Assembly (NCBI GenBank): GCA_963703165.1
Contig: OY969798.1
Coordinates: forward strand, 2,232,001-2,296,000
DNA from: JBQTKD01 sp963703165
GTDB lineage: Bacteria > Actinomycetota > Actinomycetes > Sporichthyales > Sporichthyaceae
DNA: 64,000 bases
Reading direction: 5' to 3'
The notes beneath the pieces are model-generated. The model saw only the letters and a list, made by a program, of their open reading frames with translations, had not been told where the DNA came from and made no database searches. The translations under genes were made by a program, and so were the position numbers. Position 1 is the first letter of the stretch, and every line of letters starts with the position of its first letter. This document shows positions 8,483 through 18,020 of this stretch, one piece after another.

Positions 8483-8875
8483 TCACCAGACCGTGACAGG
8501 TCGCGGATACCGGTGGTGACGCATCCGGTCGTCCTTGGTGATCAAACGCCAGCCCTGCTCAACCGCGGTGGCGTAGATGATCCGATCAGCGGGGTCCCCT
8601 GGGAACTCCGGCGGCAATCCGGCGGCGGTGCGCGCGATCGCAGGCGTGATGCCGAGGGTGCGGACCTCGGCAGACAGACCGCTCAGCCAGGAGTCGACGG
8701 GGACCGCGACCTGGATCCGATCGTGTTCGGCCAGCCAGGCGAGCTCGTACCAGGTGATCCCGGAGACCCCGAGCTCGGTCGCGGACTCGATCGCAGTGCG
8801 GGCGGCTTTGCTGACCTTGTCGGGCTCGGCCGACCACCAATGCAGGACGTGGGTATCGAGGACGACGCCGCTCAC
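8483..8875 (-). CDS. PIN-domain toxin (VapC family)
   Basis: A 130-residue PIN-domain ribonuclease, the toxin of a type II pair. The metal-binding acidic residues are visible: Asp in VVLDTHVLHWW near the N-terminus, Glu in ITWYELAWLAEH, and the C-terminal DPADRIIYATA Asp/Asp pair, followed by LITKDDRM. It would cleave structured RNA when freed from its antitoxin. The GTG at 8875 is chosen because it overlaps the antitoxin stop as GTGA (8872-8875); a GTG four codons upstream (8887) is also in frame. The antitoxin is immediately upstream, the standard order. Confidence 0.88.
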   Translation of the reverse strand: MSGVVLDTHVLHWWSAEPDKVSKAARTAIESATELGVSGITWYELAWLAEHDRIQVAVPVDSWLSGLSAEVRTLGITPAIARTAAGLPPEFPGDPADRIIYATAVEQGWRLITKDDRMRHHRYPRPVTVW

Positions 8876-9099
8876 TCCGCGTCCCACGTCTCACCCGTGC
8901 TGAACAGGTCCTCGTCGGGACCCGACGCGAGCGCCACGCCGACGTACTTGCCGCGCAGGGCGTGCGACCCCGCCGCGGGAACCAGCCGAGCGATGACCCG
9001 GCCGTGCTTGGTGATTGCCACCTCCTCGCCCGCGGAGACCTCGTCGAGCACAGCCAGCAGCTTGGCCTTCGCCTCCGTAGCAGTCATCGTACGAGTCAT
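8872..9099 (-). CDS. Phd/YefM-type antitoxin
   Basis: A 75-residue Phd/YefM-family antitoxin. The N-terminal half (MTATEAKAKLLAVLDEVSAGEEVAITKHGRVIARLVP) is the conserved DNA-binding and dimerisation fold; the C-terminal half should wrap around and block the PIN toxin encoded immediately downstream with a 4-bp overlap. It likely represses its own operon through the perfect inverted repeat at 9102-9117, just upstream of the start. The ATG at 9099 gives the M-T-R-T-M start; an internal ATG four codons on is a weaker alternative. Confidence 0.88.
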   Translation of the reverse strand: MTRTMTATEAKAKLLAVLDEVSAGEEVAITKHGRVIARLVPAAGSHALRGKYVGVALASGPDEDLFSTGETWDAE

Positions 9100-9101
9100 A
9101 C

Positions 9102-9117
9102 GACCATTCTAATGGTC
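9102..9117 (-). promoter_or_regulatory. Probable autoregulatory operator of the toxin-antitoxin operon
   Basis: GACCATT, two bases, then AATGGTC: a perfect 7-bp-arm inverted repeat ending 2 bp before the antitoxin ATG region. On the minus strand it contains TAGAAT, a plausible -10 hexamer, so antitoxin binding could occlude the promoter directly. The position and symmetry fit Phd-type autorepression; no experiment supports it. Confidence 0.55.
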
Positions 9118-9265
9118 ATCCCTTCGAAGGACATCCCGGGCGGGCAAGCGGGCTCCGCGTGTACACCGCCCGGCGATATGTACGGGTTTGCTCTGGCATA
9201 TCTCACGTCCGGGGCACACGATGGCACCTAATTAATGCCCTCGAAGCCGGTCGAGAGGTGTTCTC

Positions 9266-11308
9266 ATGCGCAAGCCACTGTTAGCGGTCGGTGCGGCAGC
9301 AGCCGTCGTCCTGACCTTCACGCCTCCCGCGAATGCCACGTCGGCGGCCGAGACCGGCGTGATGAGCGGGGTGATCGCGCCCGCCACGGGGCGGAACTGC
9401 TCGCAGTCGGAGACGTACGACCCGAAGTGCAACCCGGCCGGGCACGCGGTGAATCAGTTGCCCGACGGCCGGATCCTCTACTGGTCCGGGCTGGAGGGTC
9501 TCAACGGCCAGCACGTCACCGCGTGGGGCAGCAGCAGCATCAACAGCAAGGCCGCGATCCTCGACCTGCGCAGCAAGAAGCCGAAGTTCACCTTCGGCAT
9601 CGAACCGAAGACCAACCCGAACGGCTACGGGAACTCCTACTTCTTCGGCGGGATGTTCGCGAACAACGAGGTCAAGACCAACGACGGTGACCTGTTCTGC
9701 GGCGACTTCAACTTCCTCGCCGACGGTCGGATCCTGCTGGCCGGGGGCCAGGCGATGTACCAGGACCCCGCCGTTCCGGGGCGTCCCGACATCGGCGGGG
9801 TCGAGTTGGGCGGCCTGAACAACACCCGCATCTTCGACCCGAAGACCAACAAGTGGACCGACGGCGAGCCGATGGCGAAAACCCGTTGGTACCCCACGAT
9901 CGTCACCCAGCCGGACGGCACGGTCCTGGTGGCCAGTGGGACCGTCAAGCTCATCAAGCCGATCTACACCGAGAACCTCGCGCAGTCCTACAGCAATGTT
10001 CCGGAGATGGAACGCTGGAACCCGAAGACCGGGAAGTGGACCACGCTGCCGTCCTCGGCAAACAAGTCCCTGCCGCTGTACGCCCGCCTGCACCTCCTGC
10101 CCGACGGTCGCACTCTGTACTCGGGCATGGGCCAGACGTTCAACACCGCCGACTGGAAGAAGGACGCCGCTCCCAGCTGGTACTTCGTCTCCGCGTTCGA
10201 CCCGAAGACCAACTCCTGGACCGATCTCGGGATCAACGACATCGGCGGTCTCCCGCTCGGGTACCGCGGCACGGGCGCCACGGTCATGCTGCCGCTCAAG
10301 GCCGACGACGCCGATGTCCGTCTGCTGTCCTTCGGCGGAGACTTCGGCCAGTGGCCCGGCTCCAGCTTCGGCGTGCTCCCCGCGACGCTGACCACAGTCG
10401 GGATCGGCAACAACACCTTCACCTCCCGCCAGTCCGGCAGCCTGCACGACGGACGTTGGTACTCCGACGGCGTGCTGCTGCCCACGGGGGAGGTGCTCAC
10501 CGTCAACGGCGCCACCAGCTCCCAGCTCCATCACCCCGGCCTGGAGATCCCCAACCTGACCTCGGAGATCTGGAACCCGAAGACGGAGAAGTGGACCCGC
10601 GCCGCCGGCCAGGTCCACGGCCGCACTTACCACAGCAGCGCGACGCTGCTGGCCGACGGCCGCGTGCTGGTCGGTGGGCACGCCCCGCCCCCGTTCATGT
10701 ACTCCAAGGGCACCGACGCGTTGACGCCCTACGGGTTCGGCACCGGCTACCCCAACTCCACCTTCCAGCTCTTCACCCCACCGAACCACTTCTACGGCAA
10801 GCGCCCGGTGATCACGAAGGTCGACCCGTCCGTGCGCCCCGGGAAGACCCTGACCGTGTCCGTGGACCGCGCAGCCGACATCGCCACGATGGTCCTGGTC
10901 CGCAACCCCTCGGTCACCCACCTGTTCGACGCCGACCAGCGCAGCGTCGAACTGAAGATCGTGAAGCGCACCGCGAAGACAGTCACCGTCGAGGTCCCCG
11001 GCACCAATCTCCTCCCGGCGGGGCCGTACATGCTCTTCGCCAACAAGGACTCGGACAAGGGTCAGATCCCCTCGGTGTCCCGGCAGGTCTTCGTCGGCAC
11101 GAAACTGCCCGCCGGACAGGTCACAGCCCTCGAGAAGCGGGCGGCGGAACTCACTGCGGTCGAGCTGAAGGCCGACGCGCTGAAGGTGCCCCTCACCCCG
11201 AACCCGGACGACAAGGCACCTGGCGTTCGCATGCCGGGCTCGGAGAAGGCCGTGCTCCCGGGAGCGCCCACCCACACCTCCGCCGGACGGCGACGGCCGC
11301 GGAGTTAG
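9266..11308 (+). CDS. Secreted copper-radical oxidase, galactose oxidase/glyoxal oxidase-like (kelch + DUF1929)
   Basis: A 680-residue exported protein: Sec-type signal (MRKPLLAVGAAAAVVLTFTP, cleavage near ATA), a seven-bladed kelch-like propeller, and the C-terminal galactose oxidase-like DUF1929 domain. The residues that make the copper/tyrosyl-radical centre in galactose oxidase have counterparts: Cys145 (LFCGD) and Tyr209 (RWYPT) for the thioether pair, Tyr455-His456 (TYHSS), and His552 (VTHLFDADQR). Thus it is likely an active alcohol or aldehyde oxidase producing H2O2, of the same broad family as Streptomyces GlxA. ATG 9266 follows GAGAGGTG. It lacks the partner cellulose-synthase-like genes found beside GlxA; substrate is unknown. 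It ends with a TTAG overlap with the convergent next gene. Confidence 0.85.
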   Translation: MRKPLLAVGAAAAVVLTFTPPANATSAAETGVMSGVIAPATGRNCSQSETYDPKCNPAGHAVNQLPDGRILYWSGLEGLNGQHVTAWGSSSINSKAAILDLRSKKPKFTFGIEPKTNPNGYGNSYFFGGMFANNEVKTNDGDLFCGDFNFLADGRILLAGGQAMYQDPAVPGRPDIGGVELGGLNNTRIFDPKTNKWTDGEPMAKTRWYPTIVTQPDGTVLVASGTVKLIKPIYTENLAQSYSNVPEMERWNPKTGKWTTLPSSANKSLPLYARLHLLPDGRTLYSGMGQTFNTADWKKDAAPSWYFVSAFDPKTNSWTDLGINDIGGLPLGYRGTGATVMLPLKADDADVRLLSFGGDFGQWPGSSFGVLPATLTTVGIGNNTFTSRQSGSLHDGRWYSDGVLLPTGEVLTVNGATSSQLHHPGLEIPNLTSEIWNPKTEKWTRAAGQVHGRTYHSSATLLADGRVLVGGHAPPPFMYSKGTDALTPYGFGTGYPNSTFQLFTPPNHFYGKRPVITKVDPSVRPGKTLTVSVDRAADIATMVLVRNPSVTHLFDADQRSVELKIVKRTAKTVTVEVPGTNLLPAGPYMLFANKDSDKGQIPSVSRQVFVGTKLPAGQVTALEKRAAELTAVELKADALKVPLTPNPDDKAPGVRMPGSEKAVLPGAPTHTSAGRRRPRS

Positions 11309-12405
11309 GCGGGTTCGGTCCGCCGACGGCGGGCCAGCACCAAGGCGACGACGAGCACTGCGCCCACGCCCAGGACGGGTAGGCGCCACCGGTTGTCGTC
11401 GCCACCGCCGGCGCGCACCGGATTCGTTCCGGCGGGCACCCACTCGATCCTGCCGGTCAGTGCCGCGGCGCGACCGTCGATTGTCACCGGAATGCGCCAC
11501 GCCCCGAGGTCGGCCGTGCGCTCGGCACGGGCGACGACCGTCGGCGGACGGTCGGCCGCATACGCCAGGCGAGGGTCTTGCCATGTGACCGAGCCAGGTT
11601 CACCGACACGTGCCCAACCGTCGCGCCCCAGCGGGAAGTCGGCGAATCTCGGGTTCTCGCGGAAGGTACGACTGCGGGTGTTCGCGTATGCCCCGCCGGA
11701 GTTCAGCCGCAGGAACGGCACGCCGTCGGCACCCTCGACGGTTGCCGAGGACCCCTCCGCCACGCGCAGCAGCATCGCGGGCACCAGGCCTTGGCCGATC
11801 GCGGCAATCAGTCCCTCCGGTGTCGGGTCGACGGAGGTTCGGAAGCCGCCGAGAACTTTCTGACGCGCCAGGACGCCGCGGGCACTGACTGCCTGCGTCC
11901 CGTAGCGCATCGGGATCGCCCAGTCCGCCAGGACGGTCCGCTCCGCTTCCTCCCGCACCGGAGCGGGCGGCGGCGCGTCGGGATCGAACGGGTGCACCCG
12001 CTGGTCGAACCAGCCCCAGGCCGAGTCCTTGGTCAGCGCCTGCCATCGGGGTTTCGCGTCCGGCGTGGCCGTGGACGGCACGCGCGCCGGCACGTCGGGC
12101 GGGTTCAGCGTCACGTGGAAAGAGGGATTCGTCGTGTCGGCCTGCACCCCGGCCGCGGAGATGCGGAGGAACGGTCGGCCCCCGGCGTCCTCGATCTCCA
12201 GGCGAGTGGCGGTCGGATTGGCCACGAGCACCTGCTCGGACACCGTGGTGCGGACCTGCACGACCACCTCCGGCGGGAGCGCCGGAGTCACGCTGTCCAG
12301 GGACGTCACCAGCAGCGGGTCGCCGCCGTGGCCGAACGCCAGAGAAACCGGCAGGAGCACTCCTGCCAGGAATACGAGCACCGCAATGCGCGGTCGAAGG
12401 TTCAC
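11305..12405 (-). CDS. Exported membrane-anchored protein of unknown function
   Basis: A 366-residue protein I do not recognise. It begins with a signal peptide (MNLRPRIAVLVFLAGVLLPV, AFGHG cleavage region), has a long beta-rich extracellular region with two similar halves (each has a PFLRISAAG / PFLRLNSGG segment followed by a W-containing and proline-rich region), and ends in one transmembrane helix with a cytoplasmic RRRR tail. It should sit on the outer face of the membrane. The last 4 bp overlap tail-to-tail with the copper-radical oxidase gene, so a functional link is possible but not shown. The HGGDP motif right after the signal could bind metal, which is speculation. Confidence 0.75.
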   Translation of the reverse strand: MNLRPRIAVLVFLAGVLLPVSLAFGHGGDPLLVTSLDSVTPALPPEVVVQVRTTVSEQVLVANPTATRLEIEDAGGRPFLRISAAGVQADTTNPSFHVTLNPPDVPARVPSTATPDAKPRWQALTKDSAWGWFDQRVHPFDPDAPPPAPVREEAERTVLADWAIPMRYGTQAVSARGVLARQKVLGGFRTSVDPTPEGLIAAIGQGLVPAMLLRVAEGSSATVEGADGVPFLRLNSGGAYANTRSRTFRENPRFADFPLGRDGWARVGEPGSVTWQDPRLAYAADRPPTVVARAERTADLGAWRIPVTIDGRAAALTGRIEWVPAGTNPVRAGGGDDNRWRLPVLGVGAVLVVALVLARRRRTEPA

Positions 12406-12507
12406 GGCGGGAAGCCTGCCAACCCTCCGGTCGTCGCGCCAGGGCGGCTCGCCCGGACCTCCTGGTCCCTGCGACGCGGGACGTCCGACGTCAGCAGTGA
12501 CGGGTCG

Positions 12508-15276
12508 TCACTCGTCGTCGGATTCCTCGGCGGCGAGCTTGGGGGTCGCCTTCTTCTTGGGCGCAGCCTTTTTCTTGGCCGCGGTCTTCTTGGCGGCAGC
12601 CTTCTTGGCCGGGGCCTTCTTGGCGGCCTTGCGGGCGGTCTTCTTGGCCGGGCCGCGGGCGCGACGGTCGGCGAGAAGTTCGGAGGCCCGCTCGTCGGTC
12701 AGGGTCTCGACGTCGTCGCCCTTGCGGAGGCTGGCGTTGGTCTCGCCGTCGGTGACATAGGGACCGAAGCGGCCGTCCTTGACGACCATCTTCGCGCCGC
12801 TGACGGTGTCGTTGCCGAGTTCCTTCAGCGGCGGGGCAGCGGCGGCGCGGCCACGGGCCTTGGGCTGCGCGATGATCTCGAGCGCCTCCTCGAGGCCGAT
12901 CGTCAGCAGCTGCTCCTCGGCGGTGAGGGAGCGGGTCTCGTTGCCCTTCTTCACGAACGGGCCGTAGCGACCGTTGCTCGCGAGCACCGGCTCACCGTCG
13001 ACCTCGCCGAGGGTGCGGGGCAGGGTCAGCAGCGCCATCGCGTCGTCGATGGTGATCGAGGAGAGGTCCATGGCCTTGAACAGCGACGCCGTGCGTGGCT
13101 TCTCCTTCACGTCCTCCGGGAGCACCTCGGTGACGTACGGGCCGTACCGGCCGTTGCGGGCGACGACGGTCAGCCCACTGGTCGGGTTGGTGCCGAGCAC
13201 CCGGTCGTCCGACGGTGCGGCGATGAGCTCCATCGCCCGCTCGACGGTCAGCTCGTCCGGCGGCATGTCGTCGGGGACATTGCCGCGCTCGACAACGCCG
13301 TCCAGTTCGCGCTCGAGGTACGGGCCGAACTTGCCGACCCGCAGGACGATGCCGTCCCCGATCGGGATCGAGTTCACCTGCTTGGCGTCGATGTCCCCGA
13401 TGTGCTCGGAGACCAGCTTCTTCAGCCCGACCGAGGACCCGTTGGCCTCGGCGCCCTCCGCGACCTCGGTACCGAAGTAGAAACGCGACAGCCAGTCGAC
13501 CATCTGCGCCTCGCCGTTGGCGATGTCGTCGAGGACGTCCTCCATGCGCGCGGTGAACTCGTAGTCGACCAGGTGCGGGAAGTGCTGCTCGAGCAGGCCT
13601 ACGACGGAGAACGCGAGCCACGCCGGCACCAGCGCGGAGCCCTTCTTGAACACGTACCCGCGGTCGAGGATCGTGCCGATGATCGAGGCATAGGTCGACG
13701 GACGGCCGATGTCGCGCTGCTCGAGTTCGGCGACCAGCGAGGCCTCGGTGTAGCGGGCCGGCGCCCGGGTCTCGTGGGGCTCGGCCTCGAGGGCGGCCAC
13801 GGTGAGCGGGTCGTTCTCGGTCACCTGCGGCAGCTGGGACTCACGGTCGTCCAGCTCGGCGTCGGGGTCGTCGGCGCCTTCGACGTAGGCCTTCAGGAAG
13901 CCGTGGAAGGTGATGACCTTGCCGGAGGCGGAGAACTCGGCGTCCTCGCCCGCGGTCGACGTGCCGCCGATGCGGATGGACACGGACTGGCCGGCCGCGT
14001 CCTTCATCTGCGAGGCGACGGTACGCATCCAGACCAGCTCGTAGAGCCGGAACTCGTCGCCGGACAGTCCGGTCTGGGCCGGGGTCATGAACGAGTCGCC
14101 TGCGGGGCGGATGGCCTCGTGGGCCTCCTGCGCGGTGCGCTGCTTCGACGCGTAGACGCGCGGGGCGTCGGGCACGTGGTCGGCGCCGTAGAGCTGCGCG
14201 GCCTGCGTGCGGGCTGCGTTGATGGCCGTCTCCGACAGCGAGATCGAGTCGGTACGCATGTAGGTGATGTGGCCGTTCTCGTACAGCTTCTGCGCCACCT
14301 GCATGGTCCGCTTGGCGCCGAACCCGAGCTTGCGGGAGGCCTCCTGCTGCAGCGTGGTGGTGCGGAACGGCGCGTACGGCTTGCGCGTGTACGGCTTCCG
14401 CTCGACACGACGCACGGTGTACGGCACGTTCCCGAGCCGGCCGGCCAGTGCGCCCGCGGCGGCCTCGTCGAGGTGCACGATCTCCTCGGGCGTCTTCAGC
14501 ACGCCGATGGAGCTGAAGTCCCGGCCGGTGGCGACGCGCTTCCCGTCCAGCCCCACCAGGCGCGCGGACAGCGTCGTCGGCTCGTCGCCGGTGGCGGTGC
14601 GGCCGGTGTCGAAGACGGCCTGCAGATCCCAGTACGAGGCGCCGCGGAACGCCATGCGCTCGCGTTCCTTCTCCACGACCAGGCGGGTGGCCACGGACTG
14701 CACACGTCCGGCCGAGAGCCTGGGCATGATCTTCTTCCACAGGACCGGGGAGACCTCGTAGCCGTAGAGGCGGTCCAGGATGCGCCGGGTCTCCTGCGCG
14801 TCGACGAGGCCCTGGTCCAGCTCACGGGGCGAGGCGACGGCTTCGTGGATGGCCCGCTCGGTGATCTCGTGGAACACCATGCGGTGCACGGGGACGCGGG
14901 GCTGCAGCAGTTCGTGCAGGTGCCAGGCGATGGCCTCGCCCTCGCGGTCCTCGTCCGTCGCGAGGAAGAGGCGGTCGACCCCTTTCAGGGCGTCCTTCAG
15001 GAGCTTGACCTGGGCCTTCTTCTCCTGCGCGACGACGTAGAGCGGAGCGAAGCCGTTGTCGACGTTGACCCCGAGGCGCGCCCAGGACTCGCCCTTGAAC
15101 TCGGCGGGGACCTCCGCGGCGCCGTTGGGCAGGTCGCGGATGTGGCCGTAGGAGGACTCGACGACGTAATCAGGCCCCAAATAGCCCTGGATCTTCTTGG
15201 CCTTCGTCGGGGACTCGACGATGACCAGAGCACGACCGCCGGTGCCATCACCGGACTTGCGACCTTTGGGGGGCAC
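12508..15276 (-). CDS. topA: DNA topoisomerase I
   Basis: A 922-residue type IA topoisomerase that relaxes negative supercoils. Toprim residues Glu21 (ESPTKA) and the DEDREGE acidic cluster (about 108-114) are present; the catalytic tyrosine is Tyr339 in ITYMRTDS. C-terminal topo-C repeats of the form NGRYGPY/DGRFGPYV appear four to five times in place of zinc fingers, and the tail is a long Lys/Ala-rich basic stretch that increases processivity in actinobacteria. GTG 15276 is selected: GGAG lies 8 nt upstream and the protein then begins VPPKGRKSG, as in relatives; an upstream in-frame ATG at 15351 would add an unlikely Arg-rich leader. It follows hppA in the same direction but a terminator separates them. 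Confidence 0.95.
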   Translation of the reverse strand: MPPKGRKSGDGTGGRALVIVESPTKAKKIQGYLGPDYVVESSYGHIRDLPNGAAEVPAEFKGESWARLGVNVDNGFAPLYVVAQEKKAQVKLLKDALKGVDRLFLATDEDREGEAIAWHLHELLQPRVPVHRMVFHEITERAIHEAVASPRELDQGLVDAQETRRILDRLYGYEVSPVLWKKIMPRLSAGRVQSVATRLVVEKERERMAFRGASYWDLQAVFDTGRTATGDEPTTLSARLVGLDGKRVATGRDFSSIGVLKTPEEIVHLDEAAAGALAGRLGNVPYTVRRVERKPYTRKPYAPFRTTTLQQEASRKLGFGAKRTMQVAQKLYENGHITYMRTDSISLSETAINAARTQAAQLYGADHVPDAPRVYASKQRTAQEAHEAIRPAGDSFMTPAQTGLSGDEFRLYELVWMRTVASQMKDAAGQSVSIRIGGTSTAGEDAEFSASGKVITFHGFLKAYVEGADDPDAELDDRESQLPQVTENDPLTVAALEAEPHETRAPARYTEASLVAELEQRDIGRPSTYASIIGTILDRGYVFKKGSALVPAWLAFSVVGLLEQHFPHLVDYEFTARMEDVLDDIANGEAQMVDWLSRFYFGTEVAEGAEANGSSVGLKKLVSEHIGDIDAKQVNSIPIGDGIVLRVGKFGPYLERELDGVVERGNVPDDMPPDELTVERAMELIAAPSDDRVLGTNPTSGLTVVARNGRYGPYVTEVLPEDVKEKPRTASLFKAMDLSSITIDDAMALLTLPRTLGEVDGEPVLASNGRYGPFVKKGNETRSLTAEEQLLTIGLEEALEIIAQPKARGRAAAAPPLKELGNDTVSGAKMVVKDGRFGPYVTDGETNASLRKGDDVETLTDERASELLADRRARGPAKKTARKAAKKAPAKKAAAKKTAAKKKAAPKKKATPKLAAEESDDE

Positions 15277-15393
15277 GCATGAACTCCAAGCGTCAACTGT
15301 GCGCGGCGCGGTGTCTGCCCGGCTCCGGAATCGCCGGCGGGGCGGCGCCACTCGCCCGGAGAGTACCCCGACGAACGGTGAGGCCCGAAAAGC

Positions 15394-15433
15394 AACGTGG
15401 CCGTGCGCCCCTGATGGAGCGCACGACCACGTT
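15394..15433 (-). terminator. Intrinsic terminator of hppA
   Basis: Arms 15394-15408 and 15419-15433 pair over 15 bp with one mismatch and a 10-nt loop. On the minus strand the hairpin is followed by TTGCTTTTC, a classical intrinsic terminator just 8 bp beyond the hppA stop. Confidence 0.8.
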
Positions 15434-15441
15434 CTGTGAGG

Positions 15442-17811
15442 TCAGCCCGAGAGAACCTTGCTGCTCTCGGTGTCCTGCGGGGCGTCACCCACCGCGATGT
15501 CCTTGCGCTTGGAGTTGATCACGGCACCGATGATGATCACCGTCGCCACGATGGCCACGGTCGCCCGGAGCCCGGTGTTCTGATCCTCGCCGACGGTCAG
15601 CTTGACCACCGCCGGAGCGATGAGCAGCGCGACCAGGTTCATGACCTTGATCAGCGGGTTGATGGCCGGACCGGCGGTGTCCTTGAACGGGTCACCGACG
15701 GTGTCACCGATGATCGTGGCCTCGTGGGCCGGGGAGCCCTTGCCGCCGTGGACACCGTCCTCGACGAGCTTCTTGGCGTTGTCCCACGCCCCACCGGAGT
15801 TGGACAGGAACACCGCCATGAGGACACCGGAGGCGATCGCACCGGCGAGGAAGCCGGCCAGCGGGGCGGTACCCAGACCGAAGCCGACGGCAATCGGCGC
15901 CATGATCGCCAACAGACCCGGGGTCGCGAGTTCGCGCAGCGAGTCCTTGGTGCAGATGTCCACGACCTTGGCGTACTCGGGCTTCGCGGTGCCCTCCATG
16001 ATCCCGGGGATCTCCCGGAACTGGCGGCGCACCTCGAACACGATCGCGCCGGCCGCACGGGCGACGGCGTTGATCGCGAGGCCGGAGAAGAGGAACACCA
16101 CCGAGGCACCGAGGATCATGCCCACGAGGATGTTGGGGTTGACGACGTCGAAGACCCCGAGTGCCTGCTGGGTCCGCAACCCGGTGTCGGCCAGGTTGAC
16201 GCCCGTCTCGTCCAGGGCGTTGCGGACCTCGTCCTGGTAGGCGCCGAACAGCGCTGTCGCCGCGAGTACGGCTGTGGCGATCGCGATGCCCTTGGTGATG
16301 GCCTTGGTCGTGTTGCCGACCGCGTCGAGCTTGGTGAGAACGAGGGAGCCGTCGCCGTGGACGTCGCCGGACATCTCGGCAACGCCCTGGGCGTTGTCCG
16401 AGACGGGACCGAAGGTGTCCATGGCGACGATGACGCCGACCGTGGTGAGCAGACCGGTACCGGCCAGGGCGACCGCGAACAGGGCCAGGATCAGGACGCC
16501 CGAGCCGAGCAGGTAGGCCGCGTAGACCGAGAGACCGATGAGCACCGCGGAGTAGACCGCGGACTCCAGACCGACCGAGATGCCGGCGAGGATGACCGTC
16601 GCCGGACCGGTGAGCGAGGTACGACCGATGTCCCGGACCGGACGGCGGCTGGTCTCGGTGAAGTAACCGGTGAGCTGCTGGATGGCGGCGGCGAGCACGA
16701 TGCCGATGAGCACTGCGACGAGCGCGAACAGACGGGGGTCGCCGTCGACGGTGAAGCGACCGTTGAGCACCATGCCGGCCGTCGGGGAGACGTTCTCGAG
16801 CTCCTCGTAGGTGTCCGGGAGGAACGCGAACGCGGCCCCGGCGCACAGGATCGCGGAGATGACGGCGGAGATGAAGAAGCCGCGGTTGATCGCGGTCATG
16901 CCGGAGCGGTCGTTCGGACGCGGGGACACCGCGAAGATGCCGATGATCGCGGTGAGCACACCGATCATCGGGACGACGAGCGGGAAGACCAGACCGTCGT
17001 CACCGAACGCGGCCACACCCAGGATCAGGGCGGCGACGAGGGTGACGGCGTAGGACTCGAACAGGTCCGCGGCCATACCGGCGCAGTCACCGACGTTGTC
17101 ACCGACGTTGTCGGCGATGGTGGCGGCGTTGCGGGGGTCGTCCTCGGGGATGCCCTTCTCGACCTTGCCGACCAGGTCCGCGCCGACGTCGGCGGCCTTG
17201 GTGAAGATGCCACCGCCGACACGCATGAACATGGCGAGCAGGGCGGCACCGAAGCCGAAGCCTTCGAGGACCTTGGGGGCTTCCTCCTCGTAGATCAGGA
17301 CGACGGCGGCAGCGCCGAGCAGACCCAGACCGACGGTGAACATGCCTGCGACACCACCGGTACGGAACGCGATGCGGGTGGCGGGCAGTTCACCCCCAAG
17401 GCCTGACCGGGCAGCGGCGGCGACGCGCACGTTGGCGCGCACCGCCAGCCACATGCCGACGTATCCGGTGATCGCGGAGAACAGCGCACCGACGGCGAAG
17501 AAGATCGAGCGCCCGATGCGTTCGTTGGTTGAGTCCGCGGGTAGCGCGAACAGCACGAAGAAGGCGAGGACCGCGAAGACGCTCAGCGTCTTGAACTGAC
17601 GCACCAGGTAGGCAGAAGCGCCTTCCTGGATCGCGCCGGCGATCTCTTTCATCTTGTCGGTGCCCTCGTCGGCGGCGAGAACCTCCTTGACGAGGTAGCC
17701 GGCCACGGCGAGCGCGAACAGCGCGACCCCGGCAACCGCTACGACGATCGTGAGGTTCCCGCCGGACAGGGAGACCGTCCCGCTGCCGGCAGCGAGGTTG
17801 ATCCCGGACAT
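15442..17811 (-). CDS. hppA: Membrane-bound proton-pumping pyrophosphatase (K+-independent type)
   Basis: A 789-residue integral membrane pyrophosphatase with about 16 hydrophobic segments, coupling PPi hydrolysis to ion pumping. The catalytic signature DVGADLVGKVEKG (about 208-220) is followed by DDPRNAATIADNVGDNVGDCAG, both canonical. The K+-dependence switch reads GNTTKA, with Lys where K+-dependent enzymes have Ala, so this should be the K+-independent H+-pumping class. ATG 17811 has AGGAGG with 5-nt spacing; a GTG one codon upstream is too close to the site. It is a monocistronic gene with its own terminator, downstream of the bldG module as in Streptomyces. Confidence 0.95.
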   Translation of the reverse strand: MSGINLAAGSGTVSLSGGNLTIVVAVAGVALFALAVAGYLVKEVLAADEGTDKMKEIAGAIQEGASAYLVRQFKTLSVFAVLAFFVLFALPADSTNERIGRSIFFAVGALFSAITGYVGMWLAVRANVRVAAAARSGLGGELPATRIAFRTGGVAGMFTVGLGLLGAAAVVLIYEEEAPKVLEGFGFGAALLAMFMRVGGGIFTKAADVGADLVGKVEKGIPEDDPRNAATIADNVGDNVGDCAGMAADLFESYAVTLVAALILGVAAFGDDGLVFPLVVPMIGVLTAIIGIFAVSPRPNDRSGMTAINRGFFISAVISAILCAGAAFAFLPDTYEELENVSPTAGMVLNGRFTVDGDPRLFALVAVLIGIVLAAAIQQLTGYFTETSRRPVRDIGRTSLTGPATVILAGISVGLESAVYSAVLIGLSVYAAYLLGSGVLILALFAVALAGTGLLTTVGVIVAMDTFGPVSDNAQGVAEMSGDVHGDGSLVLTKLDAVGNTTKAITKGIAIATAVLAATALFGAYQDEVRNALDETGVNLADTGLRTQQALGVFDVVNPNILVGMILGASVVFLFSGLAINAVARAAGAIVFEVRRQFREIPGIMEGTAKPEYAKVVDICTKDSLRELATPGLLAIMAPIAVGFGLGTAPLAGFLAGAIASGVLMAVFLSNSGGAWDNAKKLVEDGVHGGKGSPAHEATIIGDTVGDPFKDTAGPAINPLIKVMNLVALLIAPAVVKLTVGEDQNTGLRATVAIVATVIIIGAVINSKRKDIAVGDAPQDTESSKVLSG

Positions 17812-18020
17812 CACGTCCTCCTAGGTACGTCGCTGTATGACCCGCGAGGGGTCATCAGACACACATTGGCGCGCGGCCCACGGACAGGCGCGGCGGCGCG
17901 CCGGCCGAAGGTTCGGCACGGATCACTGCGGCGAGGCTGCCACACGGGTGCGCCGCGGAGTCTACGCAGGCGACGACACGCCACGAATCGGGCCCCGGAA
18001 CGGGGGTTGCGTGGCGATTG

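Noticed and set aside
11578..15282. A plus-strand open frame of over 1,200 codons opposite topA
   Set aside because: It is antisense to topA and its neighbour, with repetitive V/G/R/H composition typical of G+C-rich antisense frames; no start signal or homology visible.
15277..15351. N-terminal extension of TopA from the ATG at 15351
   Set aside because: Arg-rich leader not found in homologues; GTG 15276 has GGAG at good spacing.
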